Assembly: GCA_934370925.1 (NCBI GenBank)
Contig: CAKRNG010000004.1
Location: 34,413-98,412, forward strand
Source of the DNA: an uncultured Lacticaseibacillus sp.
GTDB lineage: Bacteria > Bacillota > Bacilli > Lactobacillales > Lactobacillaceae
Length of the DNA stretch: 64,000 nucleotides
Direction of reading: 5' to 3'
Part shown: positions 56,455 to 64,000 of the stretch, piece after piece
How the letters are laid out: each line of letters begins with the position of its first letter
Numbering within the stretch: position 1 is the first letter of the stretch
Program-made: the position numbers and the translations under genes
The notes under the pieces: model-generated
Database searches by the model: none
Seen by the model: only the letters and a program-made list of their open reading frames with translations
What the model was told of the DNA's origin: nothing

Positions 56455-58311
56455 ATGTCTAAAGTTATTGGGATTGATTTGGGAACCACAAACAGTGCCG
56501 TTGCGGTACTTGAAGGTGGCGAACCTAAGATTATTACGAACCCTGAAGGCAACCGGACCACACCTTCTGTTGTTGCGTTCAAGGATGGCGAAATTCAGGT
56601 TGGGGAAGTGGCAAAGCGCCAGGCAATCACCAACCCAGATACCATTATTTCCATCAAGCGGCACATGGGCGAAGCCGGCTACACGGTTCAGGTAGGCGAC
56701 AAGAAGTACACCCCACAGGAAATCTCCGCGATGGTGCTTCAGTACATCAAGAAGTTCTCCGAAGATTACCTTGGCGAAAGCGTTGAAAAGGCCGTTATTA
56801 CGGTTCCTGCTTACTTTAACGATAGCCAGCGTCAGGCAACCAAGGATGCTGGTAAGATTGCGGGTCTGGAAGTTGAACGTATCGTCAACGAACCAACTGC
56901 TTCCGCATTGGCATACGGGCTCGACAAGACGGACAAGGACGAAAAGGTTCTCGTTTATGACCTTGGTGGTGGGACGTTTGACGTTTCCATCCTCCAGTTG
57001 GGTGACGGTGTGTTCGAAGTGCTTTCCACAAACGGGGATACTCGTCTTGGTGGGGATGACTTTGATAACAAGATTATCGACTGGTTGGTTGCAAGCTTCA
57101 AGGCTGACAACGGCATCGACCTGTCTCAGGACAAGATGGCGCTCCAACGTCTGAAGGATGCAGCTGAAAAGGCCAAGAAGGATCTCTCTGGTGTTTCTTC
57201 CACGCAGATTTCCCTGCCATTTATCTCTGCTGGCGCAAACGGCCCACTGCACTTGGAAAAGACCTTGACGCGTGCCCAGTTTGACCAGATGACGGCCGAC
57301 TTGGTTGACCGTACCCGTATCCCTGTTCAGAACGCTTTGAAGGACGCAGGTTTGTCTGCTTCCGACCTGGATAAGGTTATTCTGAATGGTGGTTCAACCC
57401 GTATTCCTGCAGTTCAGGAAGCTGTTAAGAGCTGGACGGGCAAGGAACCTGACCACTCCATCAACCCTGATGAAGCTGTTGCCTTGGGTGCTGCAATCCA
57501 GGGTGGGGTAATCACTGGTGATGTGAAGGACGTTGTGTTGCTTGATGTAACACCACTTTCCCTTGGGATTGAAACCATGGGTGGCGTCTTCACGAAGCTC
57601 ATCGACCGGAACACCACAATTCCAACCAGCAAGTCTCAGGTCTTCAGTACCGCTGCTGACAACCAGCCAGCCGTCGATATCCACGTGCTCCAGGGTGAAC
57701 GCCCAATGGCAGCGGATAACAAGACGATGGGTCGTTTCCAGCTCGCTGACATCCCTGCAGCCCCACGTGGCGTCCCACAAATCGAAGTGAAGTTCGACAT
57801 CGATAAGAACGGGATTGTGCAGGTTTCCGCCAAGGACTTGGGAACGGGTAAGGAACAGAACATTACCATTAAGAGTTCAACCGGTCTTTCGGATGACGAA
57901 ATCGACCGCATGGTGAAGGAAGCTCAGGAAAACGAAGAGTCCGACGCTAAGCGGAAGGAAGAAGTTGACCTACGTAATGACGTCGACCAGCTTTTGTTCC
58001 AGACCGACAAGACGCTGAAGGACCTCGAAGGCAAGGTTTCTGAAGAAGAAATTCAGAAGGCCAAGGACGCCCAAGAAGAACTGAAGAAGGCCCAGCAGGA
58101 CAATGATCTTGAAGCCATGAAGGAAAAGCGCGATGCTTTGTCCAAGGTTGTTCAGGACTTGACCGTTAAGTTGTACGAACAGGCCCAGCAGGCACAACAG
58201 ACTGCCGGCGCTGAAGGTGCGGCTGATGCATCTGCTGCTTCTGACGATAAGAAGCAGGATGATGATGGCACCATTAACGGTGAGTACACGGACGTTAACG
58301 ACAAGAAGTAA
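56455..58311 (+). CDS. dnaK: Molecular chaperone DnaK (Hsp70)
   Basis: DnaK binds unfolded protein segments in an ATP-driven cycle. The 618-residue protein has [30 protein letters not shown] and [13 protein letters not shown] in the ATPase domain, the linker [11 protein letters not shown], and a substrate-binding domain with a helical, Gln/Ala/Asp-rich C-terminal tail. The codon use is that of a highly expressed gene. Long antisense frames over it are shadows of this bias. Confidence 0.99.
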   Translation: MSKVIGIDLGTTNSAVAVLEGGEPKIITNPEGNRTTPSVVAFKDGEIQVGEVAKRQAITNPDTIISIKRHMGEAGYTVQVGDKKYTPQEISAMVLQYIKKFSEDYLGESVEKAVITVPAYFNDSQRQATKDAGKIAGLEVERIVNEPTASALAYGLDKTDKDEKVLVYDLGGGTFDVSILQLGDGVFEVLSTNGDTRLGGDDFDNKIIDWLVASFKADNGIDLSQDKMALQRLKDAAEKAKKDLSGVSSTQISLPFISAGANGPLHLEKTLTRAQFDQMTADLVDRTRIPVQNALKDAGLSASDLDKVILNGGSTRIPAVQEAVKSWTGKEPDHSINPDEAVALGAAIQGGVITGDVKDVVLLDVTPLSLGIETMGGVFTKLIDRNTTIPTSKSQVFSTAADNQPAVDIHVLQGERPMAADNKTMGRFQLADIPAAPRGVPQIEVKFDIDKNGIVQVSAKDLGTGKEQNITIKSSTGLSDDEIDRMVKEAQENEESDAKRKEEVDLRNDVDQLLFQTDKTLKDLEGKVSEEEIQKAKDAQEELKKAQQDNDLEAMKEKRDALSKVVQDLTVKLYEQAQQAQQTAGAEGAADASAASDDKKQDDDGTINGEYTDVNDKK

Positions 58312-58328
58312 CCGCTAATTATTGCGGA

Positions 58329-58367
58329 GGGCCAAAGTCCGCGTCGCGGATTTTGGCCCTTTCTTTT
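58329..58367 (+). terminator. dnaK terminator
   Basis: GGGCCAAAGTCCGCG (58329-58343) pairs with the stretch to 58359 (CGCGGATTTTGGCCC, some G.U), followed by a T run. It lies between dnaK and dnaJ, so dnaJ is probably made in lower amounts or from its own promoter. Confidence 0.9.
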
Positions 58368-58472
58368 TGTCAGGGCGCGTCAGCAGAAATTCACGTAGCC
58401 TTGACTAGGCATCGATTAGCCACTGTGCTACTGTATTAGTACGATTTCTTTTTTAGAACAAGGAGGCCACTC

Positions 58473-59615
58473 ATGGCGGAACAGAAAGATTACTACGAAA
58501 CGCTTGGCGTCTCACGGGATGCTAGTGATGATGAGTTAAAGAAGGCGTTTCGGAAGCTGTCCAAGAAGTACCATCCAGATATTAACCATGAACCAGGTGC
58601 CGAACAGAAGTTTAAGGACGTCAATGAAGCTTACCAGGTACTTTCTGATAAGCAAAAGCGCGCTGCCTATGATCAGTATGGGAGTGCAGATGGCCCTCAA
58701 GGCGGTGGCTTTGGTGGTCAGGACTTCGGTGGGTTCAGCGGTGGTTTTGGTGGCGGCGGATTCGACGACATCTTCAGTTCGTTCTTTGGTGGCGGCGGTG
58801 CGACTGCTGGCCGAACACAACCACGTGCAGGGGCCGATTTGCAGTACCGGATGGACCTCAAGTTTGAGGAGGCCGTTTTCGGGAAAAAGACGAATATTTC
58901 GTATAACCGGAAGGGCCGTTGTCACGTTTGTTCTGGGACGGGTGCGGCAAATGGCGAGCAGCCAGAGACGTGTTCAAAGTGTCGCGGACGTGGATTCGTC
59001 AACGTTCAGCGGAACACCCCACTTGGCGTGATGCAGTCTCGCGAAACCTGTGACGTTTGTCATGGGACCGGGAAGGAAATCAAGCACAAGTGCGCAAACT
59101 GTCAGGGTTCTGGGGTTGAGAACGAACGCCACACGATTGAAGTCACCGTGCCAGCGGGTATCATGGATGGGCAGCAGATGCGCCTAGACAACGCCGGTGA
59201 AGCTGGTGAAAACGGGGCACCGTTCGGGGATCTCTACATCGTCTTCCGTGTTGAACCAAGTAGTCAGTATGAACGTGACGGTGCAGATATCCTGATGACG
59301 CTCGACGTCTCGTTTGCGCAAGCGGCATTAGGGGATAACGTCAAGGCGGATACTGTTCACGGTCAAGTTGAATTGAAAATTCCTGCCGGGACACAATCAG
59401 GGACGAAGATTCGTCTGCGTGGTAAGGGGGCACCTCGCCTTCAAGGAAGCGGTACTGGTGACGAAATTGTCACCATTCGAATTCACACGCCAAAACACCT
59501 GAACGACAAGCAGCGTGACGCCTTGATGCAATTTGCTGCGGCAAGTGGGCAGAAGGTTAAGCCTAACGAAAGTAGCTTGTTCGACAAGGTACGCGACGCA
59601 TTCAAGAATAAGTAG
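58473..59615 (+). CDS. dnaJ: Chaperone protein DnaJ (Hsp40)
   Basis: DnaJ delivers clients to DnaK and stimulates its ATPase. The 380-residue protein has the J domain with YHPD ([12 protein letters not shown]), a Gly/Phe-rich region, four zinc motifs [24 protein letters not shown] and CANCQGSG, and the C-terminal substrate domains. An AAGGAGG site precedes the ATG. TTGACT at 58401-58406 may be the -35 of its own promoter. Confidence 0.98.
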   Translation: MAEQKDYYETLGVSRDASDDELKKAFRKLSKKYHPDINHEPGAEQKFKDVNEAYQVLSDKQKRAAYDQYGSADGPQGGGFGGQDFGGFSGGFGGGGFDDIFSSFFGGGGATAGRTQPRAGADLQYRMDLKFEEAVFGKKTNISYNRKGRCHVCSGTGAANGEQPETCSKCRGRGFVNVQRNTPLGVMQSRETCDVCHGTGKEIKHKCANCQGSGVENERHTIEVTVPAGIMDGQQMRLDNAGEAGENGAPFGDLYIVFRVEPSSQYERDGADILMTLDVSFAQAALGDNVKADTVHGQVELKIPAGTQSGTKIRLRGKGAPRLQGSGTGDEIVTIRIHTPKHLNDKQRDALMQFAAASGQKVKPNESSLFDKVRDAFKNK

Positions 59616-59616
59616 C

Positions 59617-59694
59617 ATGAAGGGGCCGTTTTCCTTCCTCGCTCAGCTTCGGCGGTGCCGAACGCGGCGAAGAGGTGACGGCTCTTTTTGTACA
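59617..59694 (+). terminator. Terminator-like structure after dnaJ
   Basis: Inverted blocks (GCCGTTTTCC..., CTTCGGCGGTGCCGAA, ...GTGACGGC) are followed by TCTTTTTG. The pairing is imperfect. Confidence 0.55.
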
Positions 59695-59700
59695 ACATTT

Positions 59701-59933
59701 AGTGACCCGTTCAGAAGATGAGGATTAACGTGAAAATGGCAGAGGGGTGGTTTTCCCCGGCGCCAGTTTCGGGTTAACCGGAATCTTTTGGATCACGGAA
59801 CTCGACTAAAACCAACAGAGTGTAGTGACCCGGTCAGAAGATGAGGATTAACGTGAAAATGGCAGAGGGGTGGATTTCCCCGGCGCCAGTTTCGGGTTAA
59901 CCGGAATCTTTTGGGTCACGAAACTCGACTAAA
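59701..59933 (+). repeat. Tandem duplication of a 110-bp unit
   Basis: Unit 1 is 59701-59810 and unit 2 is 59824-59933, with a 13-base linker; they differ at only a few positions. Each holds a near-palindrome TTCGGGTTAACCGGAA and a small GGGG...CCCC hairpin. In unit 2 the ends GTGACCC and GGGTCAC can close a stem; unit 1 has one mismatch there. The second unit ends only a few bases before the AAGGAGG of the next gene, so it is leader or operator sequence. Confidence 0.85.
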
Positions 59934-59951
59934 CAAGGAGGTCAGCGCCAC

Positions 59952-61130
59952 ATGGAATTCATTGAGCAGTACCGGCGCGATGTCACGGCATTATTGGCAC
60001 GCGCGACACCGGAAAACTTGGAATTAATTATTCAAAGTATTGAACTGACGAGTCGCTACGCAGGGCTTGCACTCGCAAAGCAAAAAGATGCGCAGACTGA
60101 GACAACGCGTGATGAAACGGCGGCTGAACGGGTGGTACGTGAAATTCAGCAGAATGTCACGATGACACCACGATACATGAGCCAAGCCCCCGTGGATGAA
60201 GGTGTGGGGGCTGCGCCAGCAGCAGATGACTTGGTGAAAGTTGAACGTAAACTGATTGGTGCGATTGCGGGGAGCCGTTTCTTTACGGAGGCGGCCGTCC
60301 GTGACTTAGACCTCGCTGACGGGGATACAGTGCGTCTCAGCACGGATGAGTTTGACGATGGCACGGGTGTCACAATTGTGGGGCGGAACACTGATACGTC
60401 CAGCCCGCGCATTACGCGCCTACGACATGCCGTGATTGAACGGGATGAGAATTTGCCCAGTGGTTATCAATTTGTGGCCATTAAGGATGTGCACGGGGAT
60501 GTGATTATGCGCACGCGCGACCATTTACCCGTTACCTTTTTGATTAAGCAAACAGATGTGGCACGCCTTGCGTTACGCCCAGGGGATATCGTGGATTTGG
60601 CCTGGTACCGGACGGAGGGGCCTGAACACGCCACGGTTACCTGGGTCTATAAGGATAAGCAGGGGCTGAAGCCGAAGCAAAAGCACGTCGCGAAGCCGAA
60701 GAAAAAGGCGGCGATTGCGAATCAGACATCAGAGGCAGTCACGGAGACGACGGTGAAGACTTACGCGCCACGAATTCGGTATGATTTGGCCTCGCGTAAC
60801 GTTCTGTTTGTCGGAAACGTTGCGAGTTTGCAGGATGTGACGAATGTGGTCGATGCCCATCATGGGGGCGACACCACAGCGACTGCCGCGACGAAGGGCA
60901 CGCAACTGAAGCACAAGTTGGCGCGAACGGATGTCGCCATTTTGATTACGGATGAAGTTCACCACATCACGACGAACACGAGTGTTAAAATCGCGAAGAG
61001 CTTGAAGGTGCCGTACGCTGTTGCCAATAGCGACGCACCATTAACGGTTGAACGGGCAATCTACCGTGCATTGACGGGGATGCCCGCATATGAGTCGAGT
61101 CAGAGTCAATTTAACTATCCAGAAATATAG
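59952..61130 (+). CDS. DUF2325 domain protein
   Basis: This 392-residue soluble protein has a recognisable DUF2325 domain at the C terminus (about residues 285-370: VLFVGNVASLQDVTNVVDAHHGGDT, then RTDVAILITDEVHHITTNTSVKIAKSLKVPYAVAN). The remainder is not clearly a known domain; a Lys-rich stretch (KQKHVAKPKKKAAIAN) links the two parts. The role of DUF2325 is unknown. The start follows AAGGAGG at 59935-59941, right after the tandem repeat. It occupies the place where lepA often follows dnaJ. Confidence 0.8.
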   Translation: MEFIEQYRRDVTALLARATPENLELIIQSIELTSRYAGLALAKQKDAQTETTRDETAAERVVREIQQNVTMTPRYMSQAPVDEGVGAAPAADDLVKVERKLIGAIAGSRFFTEAAVRDLDLADGDTVRLSTDEFDDGTGVTIVGRNTDTSSPRITRLRHAVIERDENLPSGYQFVAIKDVHGDVIMRTRDHLPVTFLIKQTDVARLALRPGDIVDLAWYRTEGPEHATVTWVYKDKQGLKPKQKHVAKPKKKAAIANQTSEAVTETTVKTYAPRIRYDLASRNVLFVGNVASLQDVTNVVDAHHGGDTTATAATKGTQLKHKLARTDVAILITDEVHHITTNTSVKIAKSLKVPYAVANSDAPLTVERAIYRALTGMPAYESSQSQFNYPEI

Positions 61131-61141
61131 AATTTCTTAGC

Positions 61142-61187
61142 GACACCGATTCCTTGCGTGAATATAACGAGGAATCGGTGTCTTTTT
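61142..61187 (+). terminator. Terminator after the DUF2325 gene
   Basis: GACACCGATTCCT (61142-61154) pairs perfectly with AGGAATCGGTGTC (61170-61182), followed by five T. Confidence 0.95.
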
Positions 61188-61268
61188 GTGGTCGAAAAAG
61201 CCGAATTTGGAACAGGACTACGCCGTAAGTGGTACAGAAACAAAGCTGTATAACACAGAAATTACCTT

Positions 61269-61283
61269 TAACACCGTTTTCAA
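61269..61283 (-). promoter_or_regulatory. Candidate cre (CcpA) site upstream of alsS
   Basis: Read on the minus strand, TTGAAAACGGTGTTA fits WTGNAANCGNWNNCW with one mismatch. A possible promoter (TTTTCA at 61277, TACTGT at 61300, 17-base spacer) overlaps it. Both were assigned by eye. Confidence 0.35.
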
Positions 61284-61331
61284 ATGAACACGTCTATGGT
61301 ACTGTTAGATTATCAACTTACAGATAATAAG

Positions 61332-61350
61332 CAACCGGCACATGCGGTTG
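61332..61350 (+). promoter_or_regulatory. Hairpin next to the alsS ribosome site
   Basis: CAACCG pairs with CGGTTG (loop GCACATG) immediately before GGTGGAGG, the alsS ribosome site. It may affect initiation. Confidence 0.4.
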
Positions 61351-61365
61351 GTGGAGGACTAAAAA

Positions 61366-63045
61366 ATGACTGATGAAAAGCAGAAGCGTTACGGCGCGGA
61401 CCTGATTGTGGAGAGCTTGGCGAATCACGGGGTGAAGTACGTTTTTGGCATCCCTGGTGCAAAAATCGACCGTGTCTTTGACCGTCTCGACCATCCGCGA
61501 ACACCAGGCACCCCGGAACTCATCGTGGCGCGTCACGAACAGAATGCTGCATTCATGGCGGCGGGGGTTGGCCGAATTACGGGTAAGCCTGGTGTCGTGT
61601 TAACCACATCCGGTCCTGGCGTTTCCAATCTGGCAACGGGACTGCTCACGGCGAATGCGGAGGGGGACCCGGTACTCGCCATTTCTGGGCAAGTTCAACG
61701 TAAGGATTTGTTGCGGCAAACGCACCAGAGTATGCGTAATGCAGATTTATTGGCACCCGTCACGAAGTATTCTGCGGAAGTACAGGATCCGGATAACATT
61801 TCCGAAATGGTGGCGAACGCGTACCAAGCAGCTGAATCAGGCAAACAGGGCGCTAGTTTTGTGTCTGTCCCTCAAGACGTCACTGACAGCGAAGTGACGA
61901 CGCAGGCGATTAAGATGCTTCCTGCACCTAAGCTCGGGCCCGCAAGCCCCACGGATGTGGCCCGTTTAGCACAAACGATTAAGGACGCAGAATTGCCCGT
62001 TCTGTTGCTCGGGATGCGTGCTTCTTCATCTGAAGTGACGGCTGCCGTGCGGGACTTGTTGGACGTGACGGAACTGCCCGTTGTGGAGACGTTCCAGGGT
62101 GCGGGAATTATTTCGCGGGCGCAGGAACAAAACTTCTTTGGTCGCGTGGGGTTGTTCCATAACCAGCCTGGGGATGTGCTTCTGAAGCAAAGTGACTTGA
62201 TTATCACGATTGGGTACGACCCCATTGAATACGAACCCCGTAACTGGAACGATATGGGTGACGCGCGCGTTATCGTGATTGATAGCGAGCCCGCCCAGAT
62301 TGACCAACATTTACAGCCTGAAACGGAACTGATTGGGGATATTGCCCAGACACTTGCCTTTCTGGAACCACAGCTACGTGGTTATCGGGTTGCGCAGGGG
62401 GCAGAGCGCTTCTTGGATCACCTGCGTGAAGAATTGAAGGTTCGGGATATGCCACCCGCAACCGTTAAGGACGGCATGGTGCACCCGCTGTCCATTATTC
62501 AAGAATTGCAGCGTTTCGTGACGGATGACATGACGGTCGCGGTTGATGTCGGAAGCTTTTATATTTGGATGGCCCGGCATTTCCGGAGCTACGAACCACG
62601 GCACCTGTTGTTTAGTAACGGGATGCAGACGTTAGGGGTCGCACTTCCTTGGGCAATTTCCGCAACCCTGGTACGTCCCGAGAGCAAGGCTGTTTCGGTT
62701 TCTGGGGACGGGGGCTTCCTGTTCTCCGGCCAGGAACTGGAAACAGCGGTGCGCTTGCACAGTAATCTTGTGCACATTATTTGGAATGATGGTCATTACG
62801 ACATGGTGAAGTTCCAAGAAGAGAAGAAGTATGGGCGTGATGCAGGGGTGGATTTTGGCCCCGTCGATTTTGTACAGTACGCCGAAAGTTTTGGGGCACG
62901 CGGGTTGCGCGTTGACCAGCCAGAAGATTTGCAGCGGGTATTGGCCGAGGCATTTGCCACGGAGGGACCAGTTGTCGTGGATATTCCGGTCGACTATAGC
63001 GATAATAGCAAGCTGGCAGATAACTTGCTGGATGATCAATTCTAG
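61366..63045 (+). CDS. alsS: Acetolactate synthase, catabolic
   Basis: AlsS joins two pyruvates to alpha-acetolactate with thiamine diphosphate. The 559-residue protein has the catalytic glutamate in [16 protein letters not shown] and the cofactor motif [28 protein letters not shown] near the N terminus is typical of the catabolic AlsS type; these work without a regulatory subunit. No ilvN-like partner is seen. The next gene is alsD, so the pair turns pyruvate into acetoin, a non-acidic product that counters acid stress. Confidence 0.93.
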   Translation: MTDEKQKRYGADLIVESLANHGVKYVFGIPGAKIDRVFDRLDHPRTPGTPELIVARHEQNAAFMAAGVGRITGKPGVVLTTSGPGVSNLATGLLTANAEGDPVLAISGQVQRKDLLRQTHQSMRNADLLAPVTKYSAEVQDPDNISEMVANAYQAAESGKQGASFVSVPQDVTDSEVTTQAIKMLPAPKLGPASPTDVARLAQTIKDAELPVLLLGMRASSSEVTAAVRDLLDVTELPVVETFQGAGIISRAQEQNFFGRVGLFHNQPGDVLLKQSDLIITIGYDPIEYEPRNWNDMGDARVIVIDSEPAQIDQHLQPETELIGDIAQTLAFLEPQLRGYRVAQGAERFLDHLREELKVRDMPPATVKDGMVHPLSIIQELQRFVTDDMTVAVDVGSFYIWMARHFRSYEPRHLLFSNGMQTLGVALPWAISATLVRPESKAVSVSGDGGFLFSGQELETAVRLHSNLVHIIWNDGHYDMVKFQEEKKYGRDAGVDFGPVDFVQYAESFGARGLRVDQPEDLQRVLAEAFATEGPVVVDIPVDYSDNSKLADNLLDDQF

Positions 63046-63063
63046 ATGGTAAGGGCGGTAATA

Positions 63064-63780
63064 ATGATGACGGAAGAAGCAACACTTTATCAGCACGGCA
63101 CGTTGGCATTATTGGTGCCAGGGTTGCTCGAGGGAACACAGACAGTTGCGGAACTCATGCAGCATGGGAATACTGGCATTGGGACGCTGACCGGATTAGA
63201 TGGCGAACTCATTATTCTGGACGGCGTGGTATATCAGGTCAACCATGAAGGCCGGGTCCGCATCGTTGAGGGGGATGCGCGCGTCCCCTTTGCGAACGTC
63301 CACAAAGCAGATTTTGGCCAAGGAGCTGCGATAACGGCAACGAACATGGCGGATTTGAAGGTCAAAATGCAGGGCGCATTAACCTCGCCAAATCTATTTG
63401 CGGCCGTCATGGTGCGGGGAACGTTCGGTCGAATGCATACGCGTGCGGTTCAGGGGCAACAGCAGCCTTACCCAACACTACTGGCAACCGCAACCGCGCA
63501 AAGTGAATTTAAGGCAAGCGGTGTGACAGGAACCTTAATGGGCTACTATTCACCAGCATTGTACGCAGGTGCGGTTGCGCCAGGCTTTCATCTTCATTTT
63601 TTGAGCGATGACCACCAGTTCGGCGGGCACGTTCTGGATTTAGCAGATGTGACGGGGTCGGTTGCCGTGCAAACATTTACGGATTTCAACCTACATCTGC
63701 CAACCACGTCCAAGCCATTCCTAACGCAAGACTTCTCGGGACCGGAAATTATTGCGGACATTGAGGCAGCGGAGCACTAA
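63064..63780 (+). CDS. alsD: Alpha-acetolactate decarboxylase
   Basis: AlsD decarboxylates acetolactate to acetoin. The ATG at 63064 follows AAGGGCGG at 63051-63058; an ATG at 63046 lacks a ribosome site. This gives 238 residues. The zinc-binding histidines are in GFHLHFLSDDHQFGGHVLD near the C terminus, and TLMGYYSPALYAG is the other conserved block. It lies just after alsS and shares its transcript. Confidence 0.95.
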   Translation: MMTEEATLYQHGTLALLVPGLLEGTQTVAELMQHGNTGIGTLTGLDGELIILDGVVYQVNHEGRVRIVEGDARVPFANVHKADFGQGAAITATNMADLKVKMQGALTSPNLFAAVMVRGTFGRMHTRAVQGQQQPYPTLLATATAQSEFKASGVTGTLMGYYSPALYAGAVAPGFHLHFLSDDHQFGGHVLDLADVTGSVAVQTFTDFNLHLPTTSKPFLTQDFSGPEIIADIEAAEH

Positions 63781-63853
63781 TCGATTGATGTGTGCCATGA
63801 ATGCTTGTCCGAAATCCGAGCAGACACGAGCAGACATTGGAAACGCGAATCAG

Positions 63854-63895
63854 AAAGGACACTTATCCGATCAAAAAACGGATAGGTGTCCTTTT
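63854..63895 (+). terminator. alsSD terminator
   Basis: AAAGGACACTTATCCG pairs with CGGATAGGTGTCCTTT (one G.U pair), ending in TTTT. It lies about 70 bases after alsD. Confidence 0.88.
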
Positions 63896-63920
63896 GAGTT
63901 ACTCGTCGTTAATAATTAGT

Positions 63921-64000
63921 GGGTGCGCCAGAAGACGGTTTGGCCCCGGTATACAAAGCAGGCCCGGTGGAAATCCCGAACTTAGGATTTCTACCGGGCC
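63921..64000 (+). repeat. Family A element, copy A5 (cut by the window end)
   Basis: It starts GGGTGCGCCAGAAGACGG, so its first end is the exact inverted partner of the usual other end (TGGCGCACCC); other copies start GAGGCTGCGCC. The left hairpin arm is 63952-63976, the loop CGAACTTA, and the right arm runs into the end of the window. One G.U pair is seen on the plus strand. Confidence 0.85.

Noticed and set aside
56452..57252. Long minus-strand open frame opposite dnaK (266 codons)
   Set aside because: It is explained by the strong codon bias of dnaK; no family signature and no ribosome site.
59701..59933. Tandem units as a CRISPR or minisatellite array
   Set aside because: Only two units of 110 bp with a 13-base linker; too long for CRISPR repeats and too few for a minisatellite.

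Overview
The window looks like the chromosome of a Lactobacillaceae lactic acid bacterium (Firmicutes) with a base composition near one half G+C, judged by eye. The evidence is the housekeeping order rpmB-asp23-fakA-recG-plsX-acpP-rnc-smc-ftsY, ylxM-ffh-rpsP-khpA-rimM-trmD, rplS, rpsB-tsf-pyrH-frr-uppS-cdsA-rseP-proS-polC, rimP-nusA-ylxR-ylxQ-infB-rbfA, truB-ribF and hrcA-grpE-dnaK-dnaJ, together with AAGGAGG-type ribosome binding sites and frequent GTG/TTG starts. The MurE DNPR motif suggests meso-diaminopimelate peptidoglycan. I did not fix the species.

Layout: 1-13.1 kb holds ribosomal protein L28, the Asp23/FakA pair, RecG, phospholipid and fatty-acid genes, RNase III, SMC, FtsY and a PLP enzyme. 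13.7-20.5 kb holds the SRP and ribosome-maturation operon, with an accessory insertion (GNAT, DUF805, repeats) between trmD and rplS. 20.6-31 kb is mostly accessory: small conserved proteins, a heterodimeric ABC exporter, an orphan membrane protein, and two minus-strand genes (amino-acid permease, PlsC). 31-52 kb is translation, cell envelope and DNA replication, with murE between polC and rimP. 52-60 kb holds TruB/RibF and the CIRCE-controlled chaperone operon. 60-64 kb holds a DUF2325 protein and the acetoin pair alsS-alsD.

The most unusual content is between genes. Family A is a set of about 160-bp elements at nine places, with inverted ends, an outer stem and a 17-25 bp inner hairpin. Copies differ by compensatory changes, and every non-Watson-Crick pair is G.U on one and the same strand, which points to selection on a transcribed RNA. 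Family B is a roughly 50-60 bp sequence lying shortly upstream of the promoters of rplS, pyrH and rimP. One B copy has arms on both sides of an A element. A 110-bp unit is tandemly duplicated before the DUF2325 gene, and the rimP-nusA leader carries a terminator-like hairpin. No CRISPR array, prophage, complete insertion sequence, rRNA or tRNA gene was seen.
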